Shown: piece after piece, positions 43,632-52,290 of the stretch
How positions within the stretch are numbered: position 1 is the stretch's first letter
How the letters are laid out: each line of letters begins with the position of its first letter
Assembly: GCA_035507035.1 (NCBI GenBank)
Contig: DATJOJ010000048.1
Coordinates: forward strand, 1-64,000
Direction of reading: 5' to 3'
Source of the DNA: DATJOJ01 sp035507035
GTDB taxonomy: Bacteria > Acidobacteriota > Terriglobia > Terriglobales > Acidobacteriaceae
Length of the DNA: 64,000 nucleotides
Notes under the pieces: generated by a model
The model's database searches: none
The model's input: the letters and a program-made list of their open reading frames with translations, nothing else
What the model was told of the DNA's origin: nothing
Made by a program: the position numbers and the translations under genes

Positions 43632-44268
43632 CGCGCTTCCTGCGCCGACTCAGGATAAATGCACGGCGCCGGCGGCTTTTCACAACCTGACGATCAATCT
43701 TGGACCAGAACGCAATGAAGTAATCGCCTGCGGACAGCAACGACAGCACAACCATGAACCAGATGGCCAAGTGGGCAATCCAGTGGACCGGAAAAACGTA
43801 TGGACCGTAAACCGGCCACTCTTTCCAACGATGGTCCAGAATCACCGCGACGACGGAGACAATCTGTACCACCATTTTAAACTTCCCCAAATCGCTGGCC
43901 TCTATCGTGAATCCCTCGGAGGCCGCGATCGAGCGCAAGCCGCTCACCAGAAATTCGCGGCCTATGATAACTACGGCGATCCAGGCCGGAACCAGAGCGG
44001 GATTGAATTGAACCAGGGTAACGAAAGCGGCAGCAATCAGCAGTTTGTCGGCGAGCGGATCGAGCAGCATTCCAATAGTGGTGATTTGCCCACGCTTTCG
44101 CGCGAGGTAACCGTCAATTCCATCGGTAATCGACGCAGCAATGAACAATGCCGACGCCAGCAGTTCTTTCTCCCCGCCGGAGGTTTCAAAGCGATTGGTC
44201 GACAATATCCAGATCAGTAGCGGGATACTGGCGATGCGGGTGAGCGTGATGGAGTTCGGGAGATTCAC
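43615..44268 (-). CDS. pgsA: CDP-diacylglycerol-glycerol-3-phosphate 3-phosphatidyltransferase
   Basis: The CDP-alcohol phosphotransferase motif is visible as DGIDGYLARKRGQITTIG, with the third Asp of the motif in LDPLADK. Several membrane helices lie around it. It makes phosphatidylglycerol phosphate, the first step to PG and cardiolipin. The protein ends in a basic tail (KSRRRRAFILSRRRKRD). It starts at GTG 44268 (NLPNSITLTRI). It forms an operon with the AMMECR1 gene by a 17-base overlap. Confidence 0.95.
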   Translation of the reverse strand: MNLPNSITLTRIASIPLLIWILSTNRFETSGGEKELLASALFIAASITDGIDGYLARKRGQITTIGMLLDPLADKLLIAAAFVTLVQFNPALVPAWIAVVIIGREFLVSGLRSIAASEGFTIEASDLGKFKMVVQIVSVVAVILDHRWKEWPVYGPYVFPVHWIAHLAIWFMVVLSLLSAGDYFIAFWSKIDRQVVKSRRRRAFILSRRRKRDVAAT

Positions 44269-44397
44269 CGGGACACTGGGCGACCAAACGAATGGCGAAA
44301 AGGATCGCTACCGAATTATCCTCCAGCGGGAACAGCGAACGCAACGAAGGAAATGGGCGGTCTAGACACCAAGGAGGGTCTCCCGTTGGAGCGACAA

Positions 44398-44425
44398 AGC
44401 CCGCTCGGACAGAATCGAGCGGGCT
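44398..44425 (-). terminator. Terminator of the PAS-domain gene
   Basis: AGCCCGCTC pairs perfectly with GAGCGGGCT around a 10-base loop. On the minus strand it is followed by TTTGTC. It lies about 140 bases after the PAS gene stop, so the distance is long. Confidence 0.5.
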
Positions 44426-44565
44426 GCTCCTCCTCTGGTCTTCCCTTCATGCGCGATCAGTGGGCAAAGGGAAGTTGGCTCTTCAGTGCGAAAAATCTTC
44501 TTCAAGAACGCGGACTTGTACAAGCACATGCATCACATATCGCTGTGACGTCTAAAACCGCCTTC

Positions 44566-45564
44566 TCAAGAGAACTCGGGATAGAGCTTTTTGCGGCACT
44601 CCGCACAGATGCCATGCGTAAAAGTCGCCTCGGAGTGCTTGCTGATGTAGGTCTCGAGCTGGTGCCAGGCCCCTTCTTCATCGCGAATTTTCTTGCAAGC
44701 CGCACAGATCGGCAACAAGCCGCTGAGTACTTTGACACGTTCTAACGCGGCCTGCAGATCAGCCACTAGCTGCTCCCGCTCCGCTTCCGCCGACTTTCGG
44801 GCGCTCACGTCGCGGAAAATAATAACGGTTCGCGGTTCACGCTTCACGCTGTCGAAGACCACAGACGAGATTTCGATTGGGAAAAAAGTGCCATCCGGGC
44901 GACGGCATCTAAGTTCTCCCTGGGCTTTGCCGGTGCGGGCGCGCTCCTCGATCAGGACCCCTAACCGCGGATCCGTGGTGTCGACCAAACCCGCTCTCCC
45001 GGCATGAACGATCTCATCGCGGGTTCGCCCCATGATGCGGCAAGCACTCGGATTGGCATCCAAAACAGCCCCGTTCGGCAAGGTAAGAAGAATGCCATCG
45101 AGACTGTTCTCGAAGAGCATCCGATAGCGCGCCTCGCTTTCGCGACGGTCTTCCTCTGCACGTATCCGTTCCCGGAGATCTCTAAGCGCGGCAATCACTA
45201 ACATGCCACCATCGCTCTGCATGGGGCTCAGGCTGATTTCAACCGGGACTTCCATACCGTTCTTGCATAAAGCGGACAATTCCACACCGGGTTGCATAGG
45301 CCGGTTTCGAGGACTTGAGAAGAAATCGCGGGCATATCCAGCATGCTTTGCTCGATAGCGAACCGGAATCAGAGTTTCGAAGGGCTTGCCAAGCAACTCT
45401 TCCCGGGTGTAGCCGAGCAGCGTTTCCGTTTGTCGGTTCACTACGCGAATGGTCCCCGATAGATCGACAACCAGGAGTCCGTCGGGAGCGGAATTTAGCA
45501 TTGCGTGCAGAAATTGATATGGGAGAAATTCCGGCACCGCCGATCCAGCAGTGTCTGTTGTCAT
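44566..45564 (-). CDS. Tandem PAS domain signalling protein with C-terminal Cys4 motif
   Basis: Two PAS domains: residues 15-140 (NSAPDGLLVVDLSGTIRVVN, then RQTETLLGYTREELLGKPF) and 145-260 (LFENSLDGILLTLPNGAVLDAN, GRTRDEIVHAG). A short coiled segment follows, then a Cys4 tail (PICAACKKIRDEEGAWHQLE, GICAECRKKLYPE; CxxC near 289 and CxxC near 321). The tail is widespread in bacterial PAS/receiver proteins and is thought to bind a metal. There is no kinase or cyclase domain, so it must signal through a partner. A ribosome site is weak. Confidence 0.88.
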   Translation of the reverse strand: MTTDTAGSAVPEFLPYQFLHAMLNSAPDGLLVVDLSGTIRVVNRQTETLLGYTREELLGKPFETLIPVRYRAKHAGYARDFFSSPRNRPMQPGVELSALCKNGMEVPVEISLSPMQSDGGMLVIAALRDLRERIRAEEDRRESEARYRMLFENSLDGILLTLPNGAVLDANPSACRIMGRTRDEIVHAGRAGLVDTTDPRLGVLIEERARTGKAQGELRCRRPDGTFFPIEISSVVFDSVKREPRTVIIFRDVSARKSAEAEREQLVADLQAALERVKVLSGLLPICAACKKIRDEEGAWHQLETYISKHSEATFTHGICAECRKKLYPEFS

Positions 45565-45682
45565 GCTGACAGTTTAACCTGCGCATGGCCAAGGAGCGGC
45601 AAGCAAATTGACTGAACTGGGCTGGCATCAAGGGGTACATCAGGGTGTGAAGGTTCAGATCTCCAACACAGAAAGGCAAGAC

Positions 45683-47497
45683 CTACGGTTTGAGTGCGGC
45701 GTTCGCTGCCGTCGTGGCCTTGATGGGCACTGGCAGATCGTTGCGAATCTCGACCTCCGCCAGATCGCCTGCATAGCTTCGGTCCGCTGCAGGATAGTAG
45801 CGCACGATGGCCCTCAACCCTTCGACATGATGGCAGATATCGTAATGATCTGCACCGTACCAGAGCGTGTCGGAAAATCCGTTAATAAAGCGGCCCTTGC
45901 GGTGAAATGTAAGTGTGCTCTGGCCATGGGCCAGAACCAATGTCAGGGCTTCCGGACTCGCGCATTGAACCGATCGCACCACGCCGAAAACGGTTTGCGC
46001 ATTTTGAGGAATCGTTTCGGCAAGCGTCTCCCCCAAGGGCCGCTGTTCCATGGGAACCTGATCCCATAGTTCCACAGCTTCGTCGTGGTCTGGACCAGTC
46101 CAACGATCGGCAACGAATTTGGCGAAAGTTGCAGCATCAGTTCCTTGCCCCATGCGCAGTAAGATATGCCCGGTTTGTATGTGGTAACCGGCTCGCGAAG
46201 GCTCGAGTTGCTCAGCTTTGCGGGATTCCGCCAGCGCACTCGCCATGTCGCCCTTCTGCAGGTCAACCCGCGCCAGTTGGATGTAGGCAGGAGCAAACTG
46301 TGGATTCAAGCTCAGCACATGGCGCAGACAAGTCTCGAACATGGTCTGATCGCCCGGCTTTTCCGAAGTTGAGATGGGCGACATCATGGTTTTGGCAAAC
46401 ACAGACAGAAACAATCTAGCGTCGAGCATGGATGCTTGCGAGAATTCCTCCAGCGCCGCTGAGTCGTTGCCATTGGCGAAGTCGAGAAAGCCCATTTCTT
46501 CGTGCGCGAGTCCGAGCTTAGGATCGTTATTCAGGGCTTGCTCCACGAGCGGCTTAGCGCTCGCCAAATCGTGGGTCCAGAGATGATAGCCAGCGAGTTG
46601 AGCTTCGGTTTCCGCAAGACTAAGCGAGCGTGCGGTAAATTCTTTTTCTTCAATTTTTGGCGGATTCGGAAGTGGGATCGCGGCGAAATTGAACCTCCGA
46701 GTGTAGTCTCCTAACTCCTGGTCAATCGATTTGAAGTCCCCGAAAGTTTCTTGAAATGCTTTTTTCTGGTCGGTGCCTTTCTGTAATTCGCGATAGAAGT
46801 CATTGAGCTTTTTGCCCTGTTCCATGCCTGGGCCAAAGGTAAGAAAGTGGACGAGCGCCCAGGACTCGGCATAGAACATTTGCGCTTCATAAGGATCGCT
46901 GCGATAACGAGAGAGATCTCCAATTAGGCTCTCTACCGGAATTAGCGGCCTAACACGTAAAACGGCAAAAAGTTCAGAAGGAGCACCGATGAAGATCTCG
47001 TGTTGCTGAAATCGCGTATAGGCGTAGAACTCCGCCATGCCCTCATCAAGCCACATGGGCAGCCAGCGCGAGTTGATGTGCAAAATCGAGTGCGCATACT
47101 CGTGGTAGACCACCTCACGCGCACCCGAACTCCAAGTGTCCAACCGAACCATGACGTACTGTTTCTCCCAGCCATGATGGAATACGCCAGCAGGTTTGGC
47201 GGTGTTCTTGAGTTTCCACGCCTCCGGCTCGAGGGATTTAGCGGTTGCCTCATCACGCGCCGCAAAGACCAATAGAGGAGCGCCGGATTCTAGGCGGAAG
47301 TTTGGGAATTCGGTGACGAAAACATAGCGCAGCTGTTCGAATTCGTGCGCCACGTGGCGAGCATCGGAAACATTGCCATTGGTCAGCACGTGGAAATGCG
47401 GGCTATCGACTTCGTGCCAGGGCTTGTCGGCGGCGACAGCGCTGACTGCCAAGAGGAGTACAAGGGCAAGAACGCAGAACAGCAGCCGACGATTCAT
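45683..47497 (-). CDS. Exported HExxH metalloprotease-like protein with TPR repeats (DUF1570-like)
   Basis: The ATG at 47497 is preferred to 47506 because GGAGG then lies ten bases upstream, not one. A signal peptide (RRLLFCVLALVLLLAVSAVAA) is followed by a peptidase-like domain (about 25-270) with the zinc motif VVYHEYAHSILH (HExxH) and a further Glu in WLDEGMAEFYAY, as in gluzincins. Residues about 290-500 hold helical repeat units resembling TPRs (AKPLVEQALNNDPKLGLAHEEMG, then EACQLARVD-type helices). A last beta-rich domain closes it. Activity is probable but not demonstrated. Confidence 0.8.
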   Translation of the reverse strand: MNRRLLFCVLALVLLLAVSAVAADKPWHEVDSPHFHVLTNGNVSDARHVAHEFEQLRYVFVTEFPNFRLESGAPLLVFAARDEATAKSLEPEAWKLKNTAKPAGVFHHGWEKQYVMVRLDTWSSGAREVVYHEYAHSILHINSRWLPMWLDEGMAEFYAYTRFQQHEIFIGAPSELFAVLRVRPLIPVESLIGDLSRYRSDPYEAQMFYAESWALVHFLTFGPGMEQGKKLNDFYRELQKGTDQKKAFQETFGDFKSIDQELGDYTRRFNFAAIPLPNPPKIEEKEFTARSLSLAETEAQLAGYHLWTHDLASAKPLVEQALNNDPKLGLAHEEMGFLDFANGNDSAALEEFSQASMLDARLFLSVFAKTMMSPISTSEKPGDQTMFETCLRHVLSLNPQFAPAYIQLARVDLQKGDMASALAESRKAEQLEPSRAGYHIQTGHILLRMGQGTDAATFAKFVADRWTGPDHDEAVELWDQVPMEQRPLGETLAETIPQNAQTVFGVVRSVQCASPEALTLVLAHGQSTLTFHRKGRFINGFSDTLWYGADHYDICHHVEGLRAIVRYYPAADRSYAGDLAEVEIRNDLPVPIKATTAANAALKP

Positions 47498-47517
47498 TCG
47501 GCACATGCCTCCGAATT

Positions 47518-47805
47518 CTAATCCCGCTTCGCGGCCTTGTACCCAGCCTTCTTAGCTTCGTCCGTTGTCATGAACTTGCCGTTCTTAGTTTTGCCATACC
47601 AGCGGCCGCCTTTGTGATAGATCCCGGTATCAAGGTTCACCCAGACTTTATGCGCGGCCTTCGCCGCGGCAATATCGGCTTCCGAAGGAGTGGAAGTCGT
47701 ATGAGAGATTTGGGCGCTGGCAGACTCGGCCTGCACTGATCCCTGCTGCGCCATGGCGGCAACGGCGATCAACACAAGTAAGAGCAGACAACACGCACGC
47801 CTCAT
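47518..47805 (-). CDS. Small exported protein with KGGRWYGKT motif
   Basis: The ATG at 47805 is set by GTGAGGAG eight bases upstream; ATG/GTG 15 bases before it lies inside this ribosome site. A signal peptide (RRACCLLLLVLIAVAAMAQ) is followed by a Ser/Thr-rich linker and a 35-residue tail: HKVWVNLDTGIYHKGGRWYGKT, then MTTDEAKKAGYKAAKRD. The tail, with a Trp/Tyr pair and repeated Lys, is a recurring pattern in acidobacterial secreted proteins. It lies between the HExxH gene and the glutamate dehydrogenase gene, 11 bases after the latter. Function unknown. Confidence 0.7.
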   Translation of the reverse strand: MRRACCLLLLVLIAVAAMAQQGSVQAESASAQISHTTSTPSEADIAAAKAAHKVWVNLDTGIYHKGGRWYGKTKNGKFMTTDEAKKAGYKAAKRD

Positions 47806-47816
47806 GGAACAGCTCC

Positions 47817-49097
47817 TCACGCGTAAATTCCACGCTGCCGAATCGTGTAAGCCACGCGGTCAATCGCCAGCATATATGCGGCGATACGGTTGTTCACGTG
47901 GTGAGTCTCGGCATAACGAATCACATCCTCGAAAGCTGAGACCATAATCGTTTCCAATTGCTCATTGACGACCGACTCTTTCCAGAAATAACCCTGGCGG
48001 TCCTGCACCCACTCGAAGTAAGAAGTCGTGACGCCGCCTGCGTTGCAAAGAATGTCGGGAATGATGAAGACGCCCTTGTCGGCAAGGATTTCATCTGCCG
48101 AAGCCGTGGTGGGACCATTGGCTCCCTCGGCCAGAATCTTGCACTTCACACGATCCGCGTTACGGCTGGTGATCTGATTTTCGGTTGCTGCTGGAATCAG
48201 GATGTCACATTCCGTGACGAGCAGGTCCGCGGGATCGGCTTTTTCGGCGCCCGCGAAACCTGTAATCGTGCGGTTGCGCTGGCGATGCTCGGAGAGAGCC
48301 TTCACATCGATTCCTTTGCTGTTATAAAGCCCGCCATCGACTTCCAGAATGCCAATAATCCTGTAGCCGGCTTCAGCCATCAATAAGGCGGCGTTGGACC
48401 CTACATTGCCAAAACCCTGGACAATCACCCGCGTGTTCTCAGGCTGTAGATTGAATTTCTTGATGGCCTCGTCGCAAACGATCATGATGCCGCGACCGGT
48501 GGCTTCGCGGCGCCCGCGGGAGCCGCCAATGTTGATCGGCTTCCCCGTAACCACCGCCGTAACCGTCTGCCGCATGTGCATGGAGTAGGTGTCCATCATC
48601 CAAGCCATGATTTGTTCGTTGGTATTTACATCAGGGGCGGGAACATCTTTCTCAGGACCAATAAATTCGATCAGCTCCGCGGTATAACGCCGGGTCATGC
48701 GCTCTAGCTCACCCATCGACATTTTGTGCGGATCGCAAATGATTCCGCCTTTGGCACCTCCGAATGGGATATTCACGACCGCGCACTTCCAGGTCATCCA
48801 GGCGGCGAGCGCGCGAACCTCGTCGAGGGTGACATCGGGAGCATAACGAATCCCACCCTTGGAAGGGCCGCGTGCAATGGAATGCTGCACGCGGAAACCG
48901 GTAAAGACCTCAAGTTTGCCGTTGTCCATGGCCACCGGGATGTGCACGGTGACCTCGCGATTGGAATAGCGCAGGACTTTCCAGAGCCCTTCATCGAGGT
49001 TTAGCTTGTTGGCCGCAAGGTCAAAGCGCGCAGCCTGCGCCTCCATGGGGTTGAATTCATGCTCGATGGTCACATTGTGCATAGTGGTCGCGGTCAT
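47817..49097 (-). CDS. gdhA: Glutamate dehydrogenase (Glu/Leu/Phe/Val family)
   Basis: The family core is clear: SKGGIRYAPDVTLDEV, AAWMTWKCAVVNIPFGGAKGG with the catalytic Lys, GPEKDVPAPDVNTN and the nucleotide site VIVQGFGNVGSNAA. GGAGACC precedes the ATG at 49097. The 426-residue size and SRGRREATGRG fit hexameric enzymes that reversibly convert glutamate to 2-oxoglutarate and ammonium. Cofactor preference cannot be read with confidence. Only a small secreted-protein gene follows it. Confidence 0.95.
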   Translation of the reverse strand: MTATTMHNVTIEHEFNPMEAQAARFDLAANKLNLDEGLWKVLRYSNREVTVHIPVAMDNGKLEVFTGFRVQHSIARGPSKGGIRYAPDVTLDEVRALAAWMTWKCAVVNIPFGGAKGGIICDPHKMSMGELERMTRRYTAELIEFIGPEKDVPAPDVNTNEQIMAWMMDTYSMHMRQTVTAVVTGKPINIGGSRGRREATGRGIMIVCDEAIKKFNLQPENTRVIVQGFGNVGSNAALLMAEAGYRIIGILEVDGGLYNSKGIDVKALSEHRQRNRTITGFAGAEKADPADLLVTECDILIPAATENQITSRNADRVKCKILAEGANGPTTASADEILADKGVFIIPDILCNAGGVTTSYFEWVQDRQGYFWKESVVNEQLETIMVSAFEDVIRYAETHHVNNRIAAYMLAIDRVAYTIRQRGIYA

Positions 49098-49361
49098 ATG
49101 GTCTCCGATGAGTGGGGCATGAAATAGGCTGGCCGGTCCGGAACAGGATCTTCCGGATTGGACGGCAAATTCAAGAGTATAAGCGGGCCATCGCGAGCAA
49201 GCAAGATGAGGCCAAGCGGGTGGCCTGCACGCTACTTATGATCGCAATCATTCGTTCTGCGAACCGAGGGATTGGGATTGCCTTGCCAAGCCCCTCAAAT
49301 TCTGTGAAAATGATGGTTTGTCTGATCCCTGCCAGAGGCACTAGGAAAGGAACCAAGTTCA

Positions 49362-49616
49362 GTGTTGATGATTCGCTTAAAGCGTATGGGTGCGCGTAAA
49401 CAGCCACACTATCGCGTCGTGGTGATTGAGAAGGAGCGCGCCCGCAATGGCCGGCCCGTCGAGGTTGTCGGAACCTATAATCCTCGGACTAACCCTGCCA
49501 CCGTGGAATTGAAGCGCGAGCGCGTTGATTACTGGGTATCCAAAGGCGCGAAGATGTCGGACCGGGTCAGCAAGATCGTGTCTCGTCCGGTTGCGGCTAC
49601 TCCCTCGGTAGCGTAA
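49362..49616 (+). CDS. rpsP: 30S ribosomal protein S16
   Basis: S16 sequence: IRLKRMGARKQPHYRVVVIE, then VEVVGTYNPRTNP and ERVDYWVSKGAKMSDRV. The start is drawn at GTG 49362 (11 bases after AGGAAAGGA); an ATG at 49368 is in frame and may be the real start. It stabilises the 5' domain of 16S rRNA. It opens the khpA-rimM-trmD-rplS operon. A weak promoter-like pair (TTGCCA and GAAAAT, 17 apart) lies near 49283-49311. Confidence 0.97.
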   Translation: MLMIRLKRMGARKQPHYRVVVIEKERARNGRPVEVVGTYNPRTNPATVELKRERVDYWVSKGAKMSDRVSKIVSRPVAATPSVA

Positions 49617-49648
49617 GTCTTAATCCTGCCTGATTCGATAGGAAAGCC

Positions 49649-49897
49649 ATGAGCGAACAGAGCGGCGACGTGCGGACTTTGCTGGAGCAGATTGCGAAAT
49701 CTCTGGTGGACGAACCGGAGCAAGTTTCGGTCAATCAAATCGACGGCGAAACCACGGTTTTCGAGTTGACTGTTGCCCCGGAAGACGTCGGGAAAGTGAT
49801 TGGCCGACAGGGACGAGTGGCGCGAGCGCTGCGGGCACTGATCAGTGCAACTGGAATCCGGGCCCATAAGCGTTACGCGGTCGAGATCGTCGAATAG
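49649..49897 (+). CDS. khpA: KH-domain RNA-binding protein KhpA
   Basis: A short (82-residue) KH domain with the GxxG loop in VGKVIGRQGRVARALRAL. The family binds RNA, often with KhpB, and affects cell division and translation in Gram-positives. Its place in the rpsP-trmD operon is the most common one for this gene. The start at 49649 fits; AGGAAAGCC lies just upstream. Confidence 0.95.
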   Translation: MSEQSGDVRTLLEQIAKSLVDEPEQVSVNQIDGETTVFELTVAPEDVGKVIGRQGRVARALRALISATGIRAHKRYAVEIVE

Positions 49898-49905
49898 GGC
49901 AGGCG

Positions 49906-50478
49906 ATGGCGGAGCCGAAAACGTCGGAGGGCTTTATGACTCTGGCGCGAGTGCTGAAGACCCAAGGCCGCCACGGCGAGGTTGCAGTTGAGATCTATAG
50001 CAACGTCCCAGACCGATTCGCTTCAGGGATGCGCTTGTTGGTTTCGGAAGCGAGCGGCCCTAGACGAGAGCTCGTGCTCGACGAAGCTTGGCCCCATAAG
50101 GGGCAATTGGTTTTGAAGTTCGCCGGGATTGATTCGATCTCGGATGCGGAGAAGTTGATTGGCTGCCAGCTTCAGGTTCCGCGGAGTCAGCGGGCGCAGT
50201 TGGAAGCCGGTTGGATTTACGTTTCCGATCTGATTGGTTGTGAACTGCTCGACGGGGATCGCGAGATAGGCATCGTGGAAGACGTGCGGTCAGGCGCTGG
50301 CGAAGCGCCGCTGCTGATTGTACGGGCGGGCAAGCGAGAGATCGAACTTCCTTTTGCCGAAGCATACGTTGAGGAAGTCGATGTGCCGCGAAAGAAATTG
50401 ACAATGGCGCTTCCCGAAGGAATGCTCGAACTGGACGCGCCTCTGACTGCGGAAGAGAAGGCGCAGCAGAAAAAGTAA
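49906..50478 (+). CDS. rimM: Ribosome maturation factor RimM
   Basis: RimM assists assembly of the 30S head. Two barrels are visible: the N-terminal RimM domain (ARVLKTQGRHGEVAVE, then LIGCQLQVPRSQ) and a C-terminal PRC barrel (WIYVSDLIGCELLD, then LIVRAGKREIELPFAEAYVEEVD). Length 190 residues. It begins 9 bases after khpA. Confidence 0.95.
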   Translation: MAEPKTSEGFMTLARVLKTQGRHGEVAVEIYSNVPDRFASGMRLLVSEASGPRRELVLDEAWPHKGQLVLKFAGIDSISDAEKLIGCQLQVPRSQRAQLEAGWIYVSDLIGCELLDGDREIGIVEDVRSGAGEAPLLIVRAGKREIELPFAEAYVEEVDVPRKKLTMALPEGMLELDAPLTAEEKAQQKK

Positions 50479-50495
50479 CTCAGGGCAACAGACTC

Positions 50496-51314
50496 GTGGC
50501 CAAAATGAAGATCGATCTGGTTACGATCTTTCCCGAGTTTTTTCGCGGGCCGCTGGATTTTGGCATCGTTCGCCGAGCCCGCGAAGCTGGCTTAGTTACG
50601 ATTTCTGTGCATGATCTGCGGGCGTTTGCGCATGATCGTCATCGCACGGTAGATGACCGCCCATTTGGCGGCGGCGAAGGCATGGTGCTTAAGCCGGAAC
50701 CGATCTTTGAATGTATTGAGTCGCTGGGTGTGGCGCCACGCAAGCAACGGCTGGCGGCGCACCTGCTGCAGAGTGTGGTGCTGCTTTCCGCTCAGGGCAA
50801 GCGCTTTGATCAGGCCGAGGCAAACGATCTTGCCGGGCTGGAACGGCTGGTGCTCATCTGCGGGCGCTATGAAGGCGTGGATGAGCGAGTTGCACAGGGT
50901 CTGGCGGATCGCGAATTGTCCGTTGGAGATTTCGTGCTGAGCGGCGGCGAACTGGGTGCGGCGATCATTGTAGATTGCGTCACGCGGCTGATTCCGGGCG
51001 CGGTCGGCAATGCGGCGTCGACCCAACAGGAGTCATTCACAGCTCATGCAAGGACAGAAATAACGGACGCGCCGAGTTCGACCTGCGGCTCTGGCGGTTT
51101 GCTGGATTACCCGCACTACACGCGCCCGGCAGATTTTCGTGGGATGGGGGTGCCGGAAGTGCTGGCGTCGGGCAATCATGAAGAGATACGCCGGTGGCGG
51201 CGCCGAACTGCGCTGGAAAAAACCATGCGCAACCGGCCGGACCTTTTGGAACGGACCGAGCTCAGCAGAGAAGATAAGGCTATATTGGCCCAAATTCAGA
51301 ACGGGGAAATTTAG
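50496..51314 (+). CDS. trmD: tRNA (guanine-37-N1)-methyltransferase TrmD
   Basis: TrmD methylates G37 next to the anticodon of several tRNAs and prevents frameshifts. The knotted SAM domain is present: IVRRAREAGLV, FGGGEGMVLKPEP, LICGRYEGVDERV and DFVLSGGELGA. A block of about 19 residues (TAHARTEITDAPSSTCGSG) sits between QESF and LLDYPHYTRP where the E. coli enzyme has only a few. The end (GNHEEIRRWRRRTALEKT) is typical. It lies 18 bases after rimM. Confidence 0.96.
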   Translation: MAKMKIDLVTIFPEFFRGPLDFGIVRRAREAGLVTISVHDLRAFAHDRHRTVDDRPFGGGEGMVLKPEPIFECIESLGVAPRKQRLAAHLLQSVVLLSAQGKRFDQAEANDLAGLERLVLICGRYEGVDERVAQGLADRELSVGDFVLSGGELGAAIIVDCVTRLIPGAVGNAASTQQESFTAHARTEITDAPSSTCGSGGLLDYPHYTRPADFRGMGVPEVLASGNHEEIRRWRRRTALEKTMRNRPDLLERTELSREDKAILAQIQNGEI

Positions 51315-51326
51315 AAGGGGAAATTT

Positions 51327-51707
51327 ATGTCGAACCTCATCATCGAAAAATTGCTGGCAAAGACCAAGCGGACCGATCTTCCGGATTTTGTTCCTGGCGA
51401 TTCCATCCGCGTACACGTCAAGATCAAAGAAGGCGACAAGGAACGCTTGCAAGCCTTTGAAGGCGTGGTGATCGCCCGCACTCGTGGGCCACAGGCCAGC
51501 TTCACAGTGCGCAAGATGAGCTTTGGCCACGGCGTGGAGCGTATTTTCCCGGAAAACGCCAAGGTCATCGACAAGGTCGAAGTAATGCGCTCGTCCAAGG
51601 TCCGCCGCGCAAAGCTTTACTACCTGCGCGCGCTCCGTGGCAAAGCAGCCCGTCTCCGCGATGTGGAGCGGGAACACGCCGTGGCCGAAACCGTCGCGAA
51701 AGCATAG
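51327..51707 (+). CDS. rplS: 50S ribosomal protein L19
   Basis: L19 sequence: PGDSIRVHVKIKEGDKERLQ, FEGVVIARTRG, SFTVRKMSFGHGVERIFP and VRRAKLYYLRALRGKAARL. It sits at the interface of the two subunits. The start follows a GAAGGGG site. It ends the operon; the lone receiver gene begins 80 bases downstream. Confidence 0.97.
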   Translation: MSNLIIEKLLAKTKRTDLPDFVPGDSIRVHVKIKEGDKERLQAFEGVVIARTRGPQASFTVRKMSFGHGVERIFPENAKVIDKVEVMRSSKVRRAKLYYLRALRGKAARLRDVEREHAVAETVAKA

Positions 51708-51786
51708 CAATTCGCCCGAACCCAACTGGGAACCTGTTTCCTGCTTTCTCTTGCCCTATTCTTATAGGTAGGAATCGGGTCGTTGC

Positions 51787-52203
51787 ATGAAAATCCTGTT
51801 GGTGGACGACAGTAAGCTGCAACGCTTGGCCATTCAGAGAATCCTCGCCAAGGCGGGGCACGAAGTATCCCTTGCATCGGACGGCGAAGAGGGACTGCGA
51901 CTAGTGCGGCAGACGCTTCCCAATCTCGTCCTTCTCGACATGATTCTCCCCCGCATGGACGGACCCGCCGTTCTCGAGGCGCTTAAGAAGGATCCTGCCA
52001 CTGCGCACATTCCAGTCATCGCGCTCACTGGGCTCTCGCAGCGCAACGAAGAAAAGTTGAAAAGCGCCGGAGCGGCTGCCTTTTACCAAAAGTCGGAGTT
52101 GGGCGTGGAAAAGGGCACTGAGGCACTGCTGGCGGTTATTCAACGTGTGCTGGCAGCGGTACCAAAGGCTGCGGTGGCCGGAACGCCGGCCAGAATCAGC
52201 TGA
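51787..52203 (+). CDS. Single-domain response regulator (receiver)
   Basis: A complete receiver: KILLVDDSK with the acidic pair, VLLDMILPRMDG with the phospho-acceptor Asp51, PVIALTGLS (Thr) and FYQKSEL (Lys). It ends without an output domain, so it probably relays a signal to a kinase, a motor or a diguanylate system through protein contact. No histidine kinase lies next to it. The last 15 residues are Ala-rich. Confidence 0.92.
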   Translation: MKILLVDDSKLQRLAIQRILAKAGHEVSLASDGEEGLRLVRQTLPNLVLLDMILPRMDGPAVLEALKKDPATAHIPVIALTGLSQRNEEKLKSAGAAAFYQKSELGVEKGTEALLAVIQRVLAAVPKAAVAGTPARIS

Positions 52204-52290
52204 CTTTCCCTTTCAACCCCCCGACTTTCGAAGTACTCGCTTTGACATTTTTGACGCACGCCTCCGTGTAAGGCAAAATCGGTAATTCTA

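Noticed and set aside
43477..44220. Long plus-strand open frame of 247 residues
   Set aside because: It is the antisense shadow of pgsA and the AMMECR1 gene, which have clear motifs.
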